Assembly (NCBI GenBank): GCA_013407085.1
Contig: JACCGJ010005733.1
Location: 47,416-111,415 of the forward strand
Direction of reading: 5' to 3'
DNA: 64,000 nucleotides
Source: Atriophallophorus winterbourni
Taxonomy: Eukaryota > Platyhelminthes > Trematoda > Plagiorchiida > Microphallidae
Both the position numbers and the translations under genes were made by a program. How positions within the stretch are numbered: position 1 is the stretch's first letter; each line of letters begins with the position of its first letter. Under the pieces are notes generated by a model. That model saw only the letters and a list, made by a program, of their open reading frames with translations. It made no database searches and was not told where the DNA came from. Shown one piece after another: positions 31,080 through 44,600 of the stretch.

Positions 31080-31350
31080 TACTCTTGCTCGTCTAACTTG
31101 CTTACAACTTTAAAAGATTGGACACAAGCACTAGACGACCGGAGTTACGTGCATGTTTGTTACTTAGATATACCTAAAGATTTCGATTGAGAAGCTCAAG
31201 GATGTTGGCGTTATTGGAAATCTACTAATATGGTTCGCAAGATACCTGTCTGTACTCGAAGCGGAATTCAGAATAGATGGCAAAATTTCCCGAATTATTG
31301 AAGACACGAGCTGCGTCCCACAAGATTCAGTACTCGGTCAAATACAGTTC
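31080..31350 (+). pseudogene. CR1-like RT relic
   Basis: Frame pieces DWTQALDDRSYVHVCYLDI, then KLKDVGVIGNLLIWFARYL, FRIDGKISRIIEDTSCVP and QDSVLGQ follow CR1 RT blocks (compare DWTQAVDKGLTVHACYLDM and VPQGSVLGP at 54280-54530). Frameshifted and stop-containing. Confidence 0.65.
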
Positions 31351-32270
31351 GTAAAAGGGCGAAGTTTAACTCAGCCCAGTTTTACAAATAGACTTCAAAA
31401 CGCTGCACCAGTGGTCCATTCAAAACAAGCTTCCCTTCAAATTCCGCAAGTGCAACGTGCTGTAAGTTGGGAATCACTTCGCTTTCCTGAACGTACTTCT
31501 CAGTCATACGCTTGTGTGGAGCATATCGCAAAATTATATCGGTATCTGGGTGTGCCGAACTTTGAAAAACAGCCAGCTCTGCAAGGCCGTCAATAAGCGT
31601 GAATGCAGCGTACTCGGCTTACTCTGACGAATATTCTAACATTCCTCACCACACTCAATGTCAAAGTTACTCAATGCATAAATACATCCAGTTGTGGACT
31701 ATACAGTATAAACTTGGACACCAAGGAGAGAAAAAGACATTTCGCTACTTAAAAGGATTTATCATAAAGCAACTAAAATGGTTACCAGATTGCATAATCT
31801 ACCATTCGAGCGCGACTGACTAGATTTCGATTGTGCACCCTCGAACTGTCCTAATCCTAACATACCGAATAATCATAACGGGCTCCCACCAACTCAGACA
31901 CCTCTTTAATAAATTTCACCGAATTCCATCCCTGTTTGCAAGTAGTTCATTTCCAACTAAGCATTCAAATATTCTCTGTTAATGCTATGAAACACCAATC
32001 ACATCACGCTTTACAAACTTTACCAAGATAAACATATATTAAGTAGCAAATTTTGTTACCGCATCTGTAAAAAATCAGCAGTCCGGGTATATTGGTCGTT
32101 TATTTATCTTAGAATCTTAGCTGTTCCTTCTCGGATACGAATCTGAATAATTTTCAATGGAGTAATTGCTATCTGGAATACCTGATACAAAGATCAGATA
32201 GGCTGGGCGGACACAACCAATGATGCTGAATACTTCATCACTGGTTGGGCGTGTAATGCTACTCAGATGT
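31351..32270. other. Spacer sequence, no gene seen
   Basis: The frames at 31411-31596 and 31599-31823 show no recognisable motif. Confidence 0.4.
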
Positions 32271-33814
32271 GCTGATCTGGAGAAAGGTTCATGAATGCTT
32301 AATCACGATCCGTCGAACGGAAGCCCATGTTGTAAGGATTATGACTACAATGGAGTTACGAATAACATCCAAAGCGGAGGATGTGCAAGGCTGATGAGCT
32401 GAAATAAAGACAGAATCTTGAGTCCAGTGCTAATATTATAGGATTAACTTTCTCAACACTTCGAAATACTTGGCACTCATGTGTAGTCAAAAATATAAAA
32501 ACATCTCTCAAAGAAAGAGAACAGCACACCCCGAGAATCACCATATTTTGTCAGTTTTAAATTGTTGGTTAAACTCCAGCTGGATTCCTCCGTCTGACAT
32601 ATATTCACTATACATTAACCATACTTTAAGTCCCTATCTATCTCAAATGAAACGTTATTTCTGTAACATGTGCAAACGCTCCATTTGTATCTAACTACCA
32701 TACATTTTCTACCTCGGATCTCAAAGCATTTTTTTTAAGGTTAATCCTTTTAACCTAATCGAGTGCAGCTCTCACGACTTGCATCATGATATGTCCTTGG
32801 AAAATACATGTAACCGACTAGAATAAGACGTATTTTAACGCTGATGGTTCCTGCAGAAAATACTTTAGCAGATGATGGCTTTGCACCATTCATTTTGCTT
32901 GTTCCGTCACAAAATGCGCTTGATCATTTGTCTAGCCTGGGTTTATAATGGTTTTATTATAAAAATGGATTAGCAATCTTTGCAAGGTATTTTGGGATTT
33001 GAAACGTCAAATTTTATCGAACATAACGAAGCTATATCCCAAGAAAACGGTTGTAGTTCAGATGAAATTAGTTGACCTGAACATACTACATCAAATGTAT
33101 ACAGTTTTGCCAAGGTCTTTAATGGAAATATGACAGATTTTGATCATGTAATATTTTTGCGATTTAACTTGACCAAATTTGATTCGATAAACCTTATGTT
33201 AGATTTTTGACACACTTATATGGAAAAAAGTTGGAACTTTTTCTCAAAAAGCTACTGAACATACACACACCAATGCAAGAAGCGAAATTTCATTGAAATT
33301 GTTTAGCTAACTACAATATTCACATCGCAATGGATAAAACTGATGATTATCTGCAACCTGAAGTCAAGTGGACAGGTTTCTACGTGATTTCACTTTCAAA
33401 CGAAATTCGTAAATGTCTCTTTCTTCCAAATATTTCGAAATGTGTCGCTTTGATACAGATTACCTCGGTTAAAATGATTGAATGGAGATTCTATTTTGTG
33501 TGTGAAATGGACAAACGTTTCGATTCAACGGTAAAACGAGCATATTAGAAATGATGACAGAACCCGGTGCATATATCTTATCTATGACATTGCAGTTGCC
33601 TCAAGATTTCCCTTGAGCAGAAAGCATTACCCTGGGAAGTTTATTTCACTGTTACGGAGAAGAGAAATGAGTTTGAATTATAGAATTCAAATAAATTACC
33701 GAGTGTCTTACAAGCATGATCAACCACATAGATTGATAAAGTAGCAATTTCGATGAGATCAGAAGACAGACAAGCGTTTCTTTCGTTTAGTGTCGTATAA
33801 CAGATGAAATAAAT

Positions 33815-34150
33815 AGAATGTAAACAAGTTGCGCTTGTATACCACCGTTGGGTAATGTTGGTTAGACCAACCTGTTCAATCACATGAGCCCACATGCATG
33901 CAAATGAGCTTTTTATTCATGGTCATGAGTTCAAACCCAGTCTACATGAGTGGGGGCTCATGTGATTGAACAGGTTGGTCGTGCCAACCTTACCCAACAT
34001 TGACATACAAGCGCAACTTGTTTACCATTCTTCCACTGCTTCAAGCGCATGCGGATCCTGATCCTACTGTCCCTACCTGATGAGTGCAAACAGCACGAAA
34101 CCGCTCGTGGGGTGTGGTGGAGATGCATGCAAATGAGCATTTTTATTCAA
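33815..34150 (+). repeat. Retrozyme-like array: one full ~229 bp monomer plus inverted arm
   Basis: ATGCATGCAAATGAGC with a following TTTTATTCA occurs at 33894 and again at 34123, giving a period of 229 bp with the ribozyme just before the second occurrence. The left arm (33820-33890) is an inverted partial copy of 33950-34025 (AAACAAGTTGCGCTTGTAT against its complement). The array is absent at the matching site of cores 1 and 3. Confidence 0.72.
34071..34112 (+). ncRNA. Hammerhead ribozyme, best-preserved copy
   Basis: CCCTAC (stem I 5'), CTGATGA at 34077-34083, GTGC-AAACA-GCAC (stem II, 4 bp perfect), GAAA at 34097-34100, helix III ACCGCT (ancestral ACCGGT), cleavage-site C at 34106, and GTGGGG (stem I 3', 6 bp with one G-U). 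All invariant core bases are present. The single helix III change (G to C) weakens the palindrome needed for dimeric folding. Confidence 0.82.
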
Positions 34151-34415
34151 AGTAGAGGGAATATTTTTCGTAATCAAAGCTTGTTTATATATAAGGGGTC
34201 TGTTAGAAAATATCCATAGATTTGTATAACAAGAAATGAATTTCACAATCTATTTGATTTTACGGTGGCAAACTATTTAAGTTGGATCCACGGTGGTCTG
34301 GCAAATATAAAATTCGAATTTTTAATCTGAAGGTTCCAGATTCGAATGCGGTCACCGTTGCACATTTCGGGAAACTGTTTAATCAAGATCCCCACCATAA
34401 CCGAGTGTAAAATGG

Positions 34416-34778
34416 ATGGCAACGATATTTCCGAAATTAAGGTTGACAAACCCAGCATTAGCGATTAGTGCTAATCGCGAGCTTGCGGATGATAAACAAA
34501 AGACCATCTTCCGGCACAACACAACAGCAAGAAGCTCCGAAAAGTTCGATGACTGCAATGGAGTACCCGTGATAATTCGGGTTCCGGAAGAATTGGATGA
34601 GAAGGGTTCTAGCGGCAATATCTACAGTAACATGAGGTGGTGGACAACTTCAGCCGCTGTTGAACGATATGCAATTCGTCAATCTCGGTCAAATGAACCC
34701 TGTTTGGTGAGGCCTCGAAGAGTACCAGTTGGCAAGAAAACGATTGGCAAATCAGATCAAAGCGACAGCGGGAACTAA
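34416..34778 (+). pseudogene. Open frame of unknown origin, possibly CR1-like ORF1 fragment
   Basis: A 120-residue frame, basic and low in hydrophobics, ending RRVPVGKKTIGKSD. It is open only in core 2; the same DNA has a stop (GAA to TGA) in cores 1 and 3. VIIRVPEELDEKGSSG resembles decayed ORF1 pieces in the spacer. There is no domain I recognise. I do not call it a gene. Confidence 0.3.
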
Positions 34779-35684
34779 CGTTTTATCTCAGTGTTGCGAT
34801 GATTTGACACATTCAAATCGGCCGTGCTTAAATTTAATTTGTTCAAACATTTTTATTTTTCCTGTCATCAAGAAACCCTTTGTTCTCAAATGGATACTGA
34901 AGAAGCACGATTGGAAAATATCTTGCAGGCTAATATCAAGTCCATTACCATCACAACGCTTGATGTTGCGGGTAGACGAAACCGAAGCTGTTTCGGTTGT
35001 GAAAAGTTGATTGGCAATTCACAGGTTCCCATAAAACATTATCAATGTTATCTGATGTTCGTTGATTGTATTTTACAAATTTGTGTGGATAAATTAATCT
35101 TATTTGCTGAAAATTTGTTCAAACAAATAAAGCTCTTTTCTTCTTCTGTGTGTGTGTGTTTTGTTCTTTGTCGTTGTGTTGCTGAGCTGACATTGTAGCA
35201 CTAGCTTTCAATTGTCTCGTGAGTGAACACGAATAGCGTTGGTCGGGTTGACCTCAGGGATGAATCGGGTGACCATCATCAAAAGTCGTAAAACGTGGGG
35301 AGTGACGCGATTAAGGTTGGATAGAGTTTCCTGAAGCCTGTGTAAATGACGTAATAGACCTCACAACAGGGAATGTGATAGTTCCTTAATTGGCCTGAAG
35401 TAAGTACTTCGGACTTCCACTCCGCATACCAACTAGCACTCTGTCCAGCGAGTGAAATCGCATCGTGCTAAAGAAAACGTAGCTACGCTGAGTTAAAACA
35501 AGCAAAGGTGTACATTCAACAAAATCCAGTACCCAATTTACTGAGAACCTTAGTCAATGTTATGCACATGAAAGATTTGCTCCCAGACCAATCTTTAACA
35601 AAGAAAACTAAAAGCAGGCTAATAAAGTGATTTAATGCAAAACTAATCGCTGATTAGTTAACTTCATGGTCATGGCACCGCGCC

Positions 35685-38600
35685 TCATTTGATTAGGGCC
35701 AATAACATTTTCTTGCAGTAACCCGCAGTTGAGTCCTGTAAAAGTGAAACACGAGAGCCATTGATGAAATTAATCGACTCATAAAACCTAGGTGATTTTG
35801 CTCGAGAAAATCTATTAGATGATTACAGATAAATAACTTATTTAAAGTGTAATACAAGACATGATATTCTACTCGACCCAGAGGAGCCAGAAGTGATTCA
35901 TACCGTCGAATTAGAAAGAAATCGTCGTTAGAAAGCAATGCAAAGAGAAATCAAAAAATAGTTATACAGCCGATGCAAAAGCGTAGACCAAATTGGATTA
36001 TCCTTAGGACATCCGATTTATGAAGCATAGGTATGTCTTTAATGGAAATGATAAATTGAAGCTCGAAGGACCAAGCCTTTTAGAACTCCACAAATTTTCC
36101 TATTTGCTTGAAATGTTGACATCAACGCAAACTCTTTTCTGGCTGTCGGAATGGCTTTCTGTTGATAACACATATTTGCAGCTTTTTTCGAAGAGAAATT
36201 TTGATTTAAATTGAAATATAAAATTGTAAACCTGAATACAACAGCTATGGTCTATTGAAAAGATGTCCGATAAAACTGATTTTTATCTATTCACTCTAAA
36301 TCCTCCCCACATTATTGCGAGTCATTACTCCTTTTTGACAACATTGAAATTCCAACGTCGTTTTCCTTGAATTGCTTTGGTTTAGTGGTCAGTGCGACCG
36401 AATTTTGTCAGGTTTACGACGTCACGCCAACCTTCTGCGATTAATGCTTATCCCGGATTGTGAAAGGGGACCAGGAAATCGAACATTGTAAAACAATTAC
36501 TGGTCAGATTGCATTCACCATTTGCTCATCTTACCTCAATGGCAGCTTCCAGTGATTTCCCGCTGATTGCTTGGTAATTTTGTTTAATCTGAAACATGTC
36601 CGCTTCCGCTTGCGTGATAATAATGCGTGACAGCTTTTTGAAATCTACGCTCAGTCCTTTCATGCTCTTGTAAAGCTCTCTGGCAAAAAAGTGCGCCTCG
36701 TTATTAATACGTCGAGCTGAAAGAATAATGTGGATACATGATCCAATTTAGTAAAAATTACGCAAAAATTAGATCATAAATAAACAATCAATAACGTGTT
36801 GTTCGAAATCCTCGAATTGGAAATGTTCTTATAACATCCTCTGCACTTACACACCACAACCGCTTTCTGGTTGTTTGCTGTTATTAGGTGGGGACAGTTC
36901 AGGTTCCTTTAGACTGGAAACTGTGGTAAAGTGGTACACAAAGTTATGCTTGTATGCCACTAGTGTACAGATTTCTTACGAAGAACCACGAAGTTCAAAT
37001 GTAGAATCATTAAGTGATGCCCGGACAAGCGTTCGATATGATTCTAAACGAGAAAAATATTGTGATGCTCACATCCCAATCATTTTCGCGCCACAACTGG
37101 TTTCTGGCAGTTTGCTGCCATCAGGTGGTGACAGTAGGTATTGTATATCAGGCATCTTAGATTAGCAATAAACAATAGCTACACTATTTGCTTACACACG
37201 CTTTATTTGATAAAAAAAACGTGGGTTATATTCATCCAGTAGAAATGCTTCGTTCATTTTCCATATTGCATCCATTGAAAAGTGATACTTTCCGACTGTA
37301 ACCACAGTCAGTGAGCTTTTGATTAGAGTTGTGGATGGTAAACCTGTTGAAACACATATCCTTCATACTATTCGGAGATGGAACTTAATAGCACACATTA
37401 AATTGTTACTGTAAGTTGCGTTTTGACAAAGTAGTGAGAAATAACGTTCAACTGACCAAGTCGGAAACTGTGGTTGAGGAAGCGAACAGTTTTTATATAC
37501 TCTATGCATTTATTAAAACATATTCCTAGTGATTATTCTGAAACGATAAGAAATTGTACTGCAATGGAACATGTGTAAACGACTACAGATTTGTTGAACA
37601 ACAAACCAGTAAAAAGCGGATTTGGTGCATGCACATGGTTGGGAGTGAAATAAAATTTATGATTAAGATCGATACTGATATGTTTATGGCAAGCATTAGA
37701 GTTCAATGCCAAGTGGTCTACTTACACATTGTAGTGGTATTGCTTAGGTTAATTTGGACGTTACAACCAAGCTAGAGATTAATTCTATTGATATGGTACC
37801 CAAATTAGCCATAAAATGTCAAAAGGTTTTCAAATATATAACATTGTTTAAAATAATGTTGTTTGTTCCATAACATTTATACAAATTCAACAATGAGACT
37901 GGCAATATCAACGCTTATTTTAAAGATATGATTTTTAAGAATTCGCTTAGAATATAAATAGTTGCACTACATCTAAACGGATGAATGTTCGGAAAAAGTT
38001 GTTGTTTGACCTAAAATTAACTTCTAAATCCGTAATGTATTAGATTGGAAACAGCTTCATTCACGTTATAGGTGAGTAGTGACTTCATGATCAATACAAG
38101 AGTTCGTTTGAACTGTACGCGAAACAAACGGATATTCGCATCACAACCAATATTTGTGTGCAACAGCACACATCAAACCTGAATTTTATAACACCTATCA
38201 GCCTAAATAAATATTCCAGTGAGTAAAAATCTTATTGATATTCTGCAAAGAATGAACATATGCACGTGGTGCGCTTACCCACAGCAAAAACATTAATTGC
38301 GATGCCGATAACAGTTTCCGCTTTGACGGGTACATCAAAATCCAAGCCAGTCTGCTTCCTGTACTCCTGGAGCACAGCGCGAATATGCGATCGCGAACGA
38401 GTACAAAGTATGTCTTCCAAGCTATTTAACATGAAAAACAGTTTTGAGTTAGGGAATTCAAGTTTATCTAGCAATCTCAAGTCGATAATATACTGATTAC
38501 GTTCTGTTCATATAGATAGAAAAAATAGAACGTTAAGCAGACCCTCAGGATGCTGATGTCACCCTATGGAATGGATTTGTGTGTGGTTTCCATTCTCTTA

Positions 38601-41600
38601 GATAGTGCTTATTTTGAGTAATTTTTGAATCATGAAGAAAACATGAAAACCTGACCTGCTTACATACAGTACAGCCGTTTTCTATAGATCACGTTCCACG
38701 AGCTGAGGTATGCGGGATTAAATGCTTATCTGACTACCAGAGAAGACTGGCAGATGGCAACTTGTGAAATGATGAGCTTATCAATAAACTAAAAAAGTAG
38801 AACCGTTTCACAAAATTATATTTGCAGACATTTCCATCACACATGCTCTGGGGCCAGTTTTACGCATTTGGCAATCAAAAGAAAGGGCATTTAATTCCAG
38901 GCTCCACATTAATTGAAACAGTTTGGAAACGGTAAACAAATTTTGAAGTTGTTGGATTAGGTTGGCACGACCAATGTGTTCAACCGAATGTGGCCACCTA
39001 GATGCAAATCAGTTGAAACCCACGGGCTTGAAACAAATATCCATATTTGCATGCATTTCCATCACACACACACGCACCCCACGACCGGTTTCGTCCTGCT
39101 TTCTCTTACATCAGAGAGAACTAATCAACAGAGCAATAGAAGGTGACATCGGTTTTTGATACAATTAAACATGGTTACGTACAAAAGCGGTTGAGCTATC
39201 TATAATTGCGAGTGTGTTTTCGCAACTCCAATATATAAAATGAGAAAATTCATCATATGGGCAATTGTCAATATGAGTGGGCAAACGTTATTCAGATAAG
39301 ATCGAAATGTTAAGAACAGCTGCCTAACTGGAACGTATTTCGATTGCCGGATATCACAGATACTTTCTCACTCATAACAGTTAATCGTTGGTTCTGTACT
39401 GCATGTGAGACCACATCCGCTACACATCGAAAGAAGTAAAAATATATCACGTCACACGGCTTATCATAAGAAGTGCATTGAAATGAAGCAAGCTAAGAAT
39501 ATAGATACGCGAAAATTTAATGGCATGCAGATAAAATCAACGAACGATTTGTGAAGTACTTCATTTATCTCTCACCCATATTTTATAAAACAATTAATTT
39601 TCTCGCCTAAGAGTAGTGCCTAGTTTTATGAAAGTTCCACAAATTTATGCACAAATCATTCCCGTTGTAGTTTATTTTTTCCTCGGTACATCAGCAACTC
39701 CGATTTCTCAAACAGTGCCATTGTAAATCAAGATAGATTTTATCTCAAATTTAATCGAAAAAATATATAGTTTTATAAAATCTAGTGTATTTTTCTATCA
39801 TCATTTAACGTAATATTATTATTATTATTAGTGAAATTTAGCGATTTGTTTTGGAGTTATCGCGCGAAGTTTATAAACCCACTGTTTGGCTTGCTCCGCT
39901 GGGTGACTGGTATTCGCATTTTTCAAGGTCATCACGTCTTTGTCTCTCTCCATGTAGTCCACCACACCTTCACTAACCAATTTTCCTTGACATAACGCGA
40001 GCAGTAGACGATGAACACTGCCGCTGGTGTTGTCGGCAATTTGGTCCACCAGTCGAACACCAGCGTGTACTAAATTCGCGAAAGGTACTGAATTAAATTT
40101 CAGATATTTGGCAAACTCAAAAAGTCGTAAACAAATTATTGCGGTGAAATTCTGCGTCGGTTAATTTGATTATGAAAAATTGTGGCGAAGACAATGCTTT
40201 TCCTTATCCGCTACCTCCTCATTGGTGATTGGAAATCGTTTGCTCGTGATTAAATTATTCATTAATGCACACAATTTAATCAAAGTGAAAAATTACACTA
40301 CAAAGTGCAGAAGAAAAAAATTGGTGAAATAGAACAGGCATGGACGCTTTACTAGGAATCGAACTCTAAACCATTGATGAATCTTTAACGTTGGAGAACA
40401 CCCGAACTGTTATACAGGTGACGGAATATAGGTGTTCATATGTTAATGTACGAGATTGCGTACAGCTCAAAGGTTTCTTACACTCAAGACCAGGGATAAA
40501 AAATAACATTATAAATTTAAGGTGTGTTTTTAACCGACAGTAAAGTGAACGACGCATCCATACCGGTCGTCATGTTCGAACGATTTTCAATCAACCGAAT
40601 TCATTGGTGTCCTCGGCACGAATCCGCTTAACTGCGTTTCAACTACGAGCTACGACCTGAGATTAATCAAAAAATCAGCCTCGTGAATGATTGAATAGGC
40701 TCTCGTCGGTCTTTTAGAATTTGCTCTTTTGGTATTGTGTCGGAAGTTGGTTTTGTGCACTTAGTCTGAGAGTGTATTGATTGGAAAACCATAACAGATG
40801 TAGCTGGCTTTTTTAAGAATCGGTGAACATCTAAAGCTAATCAAACATCCCAGTATGGGGGAAACATTCATGAATGCCTAAACGGTGAACGGTAGCTCAG
40901 GCCGGAGACATGGGCCGATGTCTCGAGGCCCGTATGAAGATAAGCAGTGCTGATGTACTCAAATAAAATCGAAACTGGAGTTCAGTGCTTCCATTTTACA
41001 CCATTGTGATCAAATTTGTGAATAATGCGAAGGATTCGGTACTGATGAGTAGTCTTCCTTTGTATAGCCGGCAAGGAGTTGACCGGTGTTAGCAGCACCA
41101 CATTCTATTACTTGACATAGTTCACCCATTGATATAATCACCATTCAGATCAACGGTTTCATTGAAAGGTGGATTGCCTTTTGAACACAACCGGGAAGCA
41201 TTTTTCAAGTGCACGTTTGAATTGCACTTCCGTAGTTGCAGCAAAGACTTCGCGAATGGGCATTCCATATGTTCACTATCCTGGTGGATAAGATGCACTT
41301 CGCCGTTGAGTTCGCTTCAGAAATTTCATGGCCTAACCTCTCGTTATTTCACTCGTTGTGACATAATGACATTGACAGCTCGTTTCCACACTGCCCCAGC
41401 ATGATTCATCTTGTCATCAGCAAATTATATCTGATTCGGCATAGCTCAAGTGGGAATAAGACGAGTTTCCTTCGCCGCTTTTCATAGCTAAACAATTCTA
41501 TTCCGATAACGAACTTTTCTGCACGACGTTTCACTCGCTTCATGGTATTACATTGTCCCTTAGATCGTGGGTAGGCAGCTGGAAGTCCATACTAAATGAT

Positions 41601-44600
41601 GGATCTGAACACAGGTTTAAACAATTGTCATTTGTCTGATGAATTTGTGATCGCGGCTACAATTTTTCATCAGTCGCTATTTACTATTAATTACCTACAT
41701 CAGTTTTAGCAACCTGGATTTTTGAAAACATGGAAATAAAGGCCAAAATCGATAGCAAATAATGGACTGAGTAGTCATGACTAACTTTCTGCATAGGCCA
41801 TTTTTATCCTTTCCAATTCCTGAATGCTTCCAGTGGATAAAATTTCGAATAATACGCCATAATTTACCAGACGTCCTTTCAAAGCTTTGTTTAATTCGCG
41901 CGCGTACAATACTTCAGTGGACACTGATATGTACTTTAGGATTCGCTCAAAATTTTTCTCGACTCTGGAGCTGATTTCTTGTAGAAAAACTGCCCTGTAA
42001 CATTTGTTGTATTCAGTCACGAGCTGGCCTCGTTGTGTAGCAGTGCGACTGGTGAAAAGGGTGATAATAGCTTTTTCGTCAACTTTGCGACCCGTGATAG
42101 CGTTTCGAAGTTGTTGACAATCGTTGGATAGATTGCATGAAATCTGCTGCGCCGATGCCGATGGCATCTGAAAATGATAAACATGTGGATTATTATTTGT
42201 ATGACCAATTAAGTAATCAAATCAGACCTCAGCTTCTTAAACTTTATGAGTATTATATAACCCACCTTGGTTAGCAGTTTAATCCTCACAACAATAATAT
42301 GGATTAACATGGGCGAAAAAATCCCGCTTGAATATCGAATATGCATTAAGCATTCACACATTGTTGTTGGGCAACATCGGTCGATGTTGACCATGGATGT
42401 ACATCACAATCGCATGAATTTTCATGTTCTAAAGCTTTTTGAATCATTAATCAGTCCGATTCTGGAGGAACAATCTCTCCCGCGGTGCTTGTAAAGATGG
42501 TCAGAACTCGGTGGTAGGGCAACAGTTGCACGCCTGCGGCGACAACTCAGTCCATTGACCAAGAACCTTACATAAGTGAATGCAGATATCATACTAAGCT
42601 CATCGCATACAAACATCAGCTGTTGGTGTTGGCTTCTTTCGGTCGATCTTTGACCTTGGATGTAGCCCACCATCGCGTGAAGGTTTCAATTTCTACAGAG
42701 TTTCAAATGACTAGACCGTCAGATTCGGGTGAAGCAATCTTTCTCACTGCACTCGTAGCAAATTTATTGAATTACTCGTTTCCGGAATACATATATACTG
42801 TTTAATCTAATTGCTGATCTTGTTTTATAAACCTAGTGGCAATCGGCGCAGACCGACTGATGAGTTTGTTATGCTTCCGAGATTTGTCGGTAAGAGATAG
42901 GCGTGTGGGAGTGTAATAAAACCTTGACCAATGTGCATTATTTTGCCTTGTGGGAATAGAAGTTGTTTGGCGGTTGATGTTTCGTTCTTGTAATGCGATA
43001 TGTGCTACGATTGACAACCTGAGGAAGGATCGCTTGATTAACATTGGATCCAGTGTGCTTGAAGGTTTGGTTAAAAACGTAATATATGTTTGAACAGAAA
43101 TGTGATATGACCTTGAGTAAATTACCAAAGTATCACCAACTTCTAATAACAGTCAAACTTCCGATGGGGCCTCCGTCATTTAGAAGGCTCAAAAAATGAT
43201 GTAAACCAACTACACGTACAACGACAATTATATCCTAAGCTTTAATCATATTTTTTGTTCAGATGCGTGGTAGTATGCATTGAAATGTTGCACTCATAAA
43301 CTTCCAAACACCTCTAGAGTAAACGAAATTTAGAGCTGGGTAGCTTTCATTGGAAACTGAGAAAGCGTGGTTAACTCGAAACGAATGCCACGCACTTCGC
43401 TGTGAGTGTTTCGGGGAATGGTTTCACATTTAACTAAACGAAATGTTTATTAAAAATGACACAACTGAGTAAACGGACGGGTACATTGAGGAAAAGACGA
43501 AAGAATAAACGAATCAGGACGCTAAACTTGAATGACACTGTTAACTGTGGTTCTTACCAAGAACCTGTGCTCAAATATCAAATCAAAAATGGATTCGAGG
43601 CAAGCGCTCGTGGTCCTCATAAACTAACCATGAATAATGTTGCACACATCCCTCGCACTTACCACCGTTTTAGCACTCACTGAACCTAAACTTACTGTCT
43701 ACATTTCATGTTAGCAAGCAGTCAAGTAGCGGTTGTGATTTGTATGTGCGGATAATGTGAGCAATATTATACAAGTGAATCTATTTTTTAAACTTTCGAG
43801 ATTGAAGAAATCAAAGAATACGAATAGACACGAATCGCACGTTGCAGAACCCCTCAAAGATTTGCCAAGAACAAAAAGCGGCGTGCTTATTCCACTGGCT
43901 TTAAACATTGTTATCAAATGTATGCCGATGAATTTCGAAAACATCCATCACTCGTGAAAAACACAAACCAAGATAAGTTGTGTTTTTTCGCTTCTATGTA
44001 AACAAACGGAAGAATGTATTGATTATACATCACAAAAACCTGATCACATTCTAAATGATACGTTGTCGTTATTTTTAACTTTTTCTGCAGGAGAATTTGT
44101 CAATAAATCTTTTAAAACTCAGAAAAGGAAAGATTTTAATACAATGAGTAAATTGTTTTGCCAGAATAATGATTGGTTTCAATGTATTTACACCGAACAC
44201 AATCATTATCTCGCATTTTTAGTTCACTCTACCGATAGCCACCGATCGATAAAAAACCAAGTGTACTAATGAAGCACACTGACCTGATCGTAACAAAAAC
44301 AGGAAGAATGACCAAAACAAAAAAGACCGTCGTTGTGTGATAACTGTGCAACAAAATTGTACGGGTGAGAGCTCACGACTTCAAAATTTTTGGCTGACTT
44401 TGTAAAGTATATACGAACTGTTATGATGCCGAAGCCGAACTAATGATATCGATTGTTAGCAAGGTTTATTTTCCTGGCTTGTGCTACGTTTGTAGTGCAT
44501 GTCAAGTAAAACGGCATTGCGAAACAGTCACAAATACGCTAATCTGGACTCTATAATAGCAAGTTTGTATAAATGGTTTCGAAATCTTCAGAAGTCACTC

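Noticed and set aside
31411..31596. 61-residue frame in the spacer
   Set aside because: No motif, no homologous frame elsewhere in the window, length compatible with chance.
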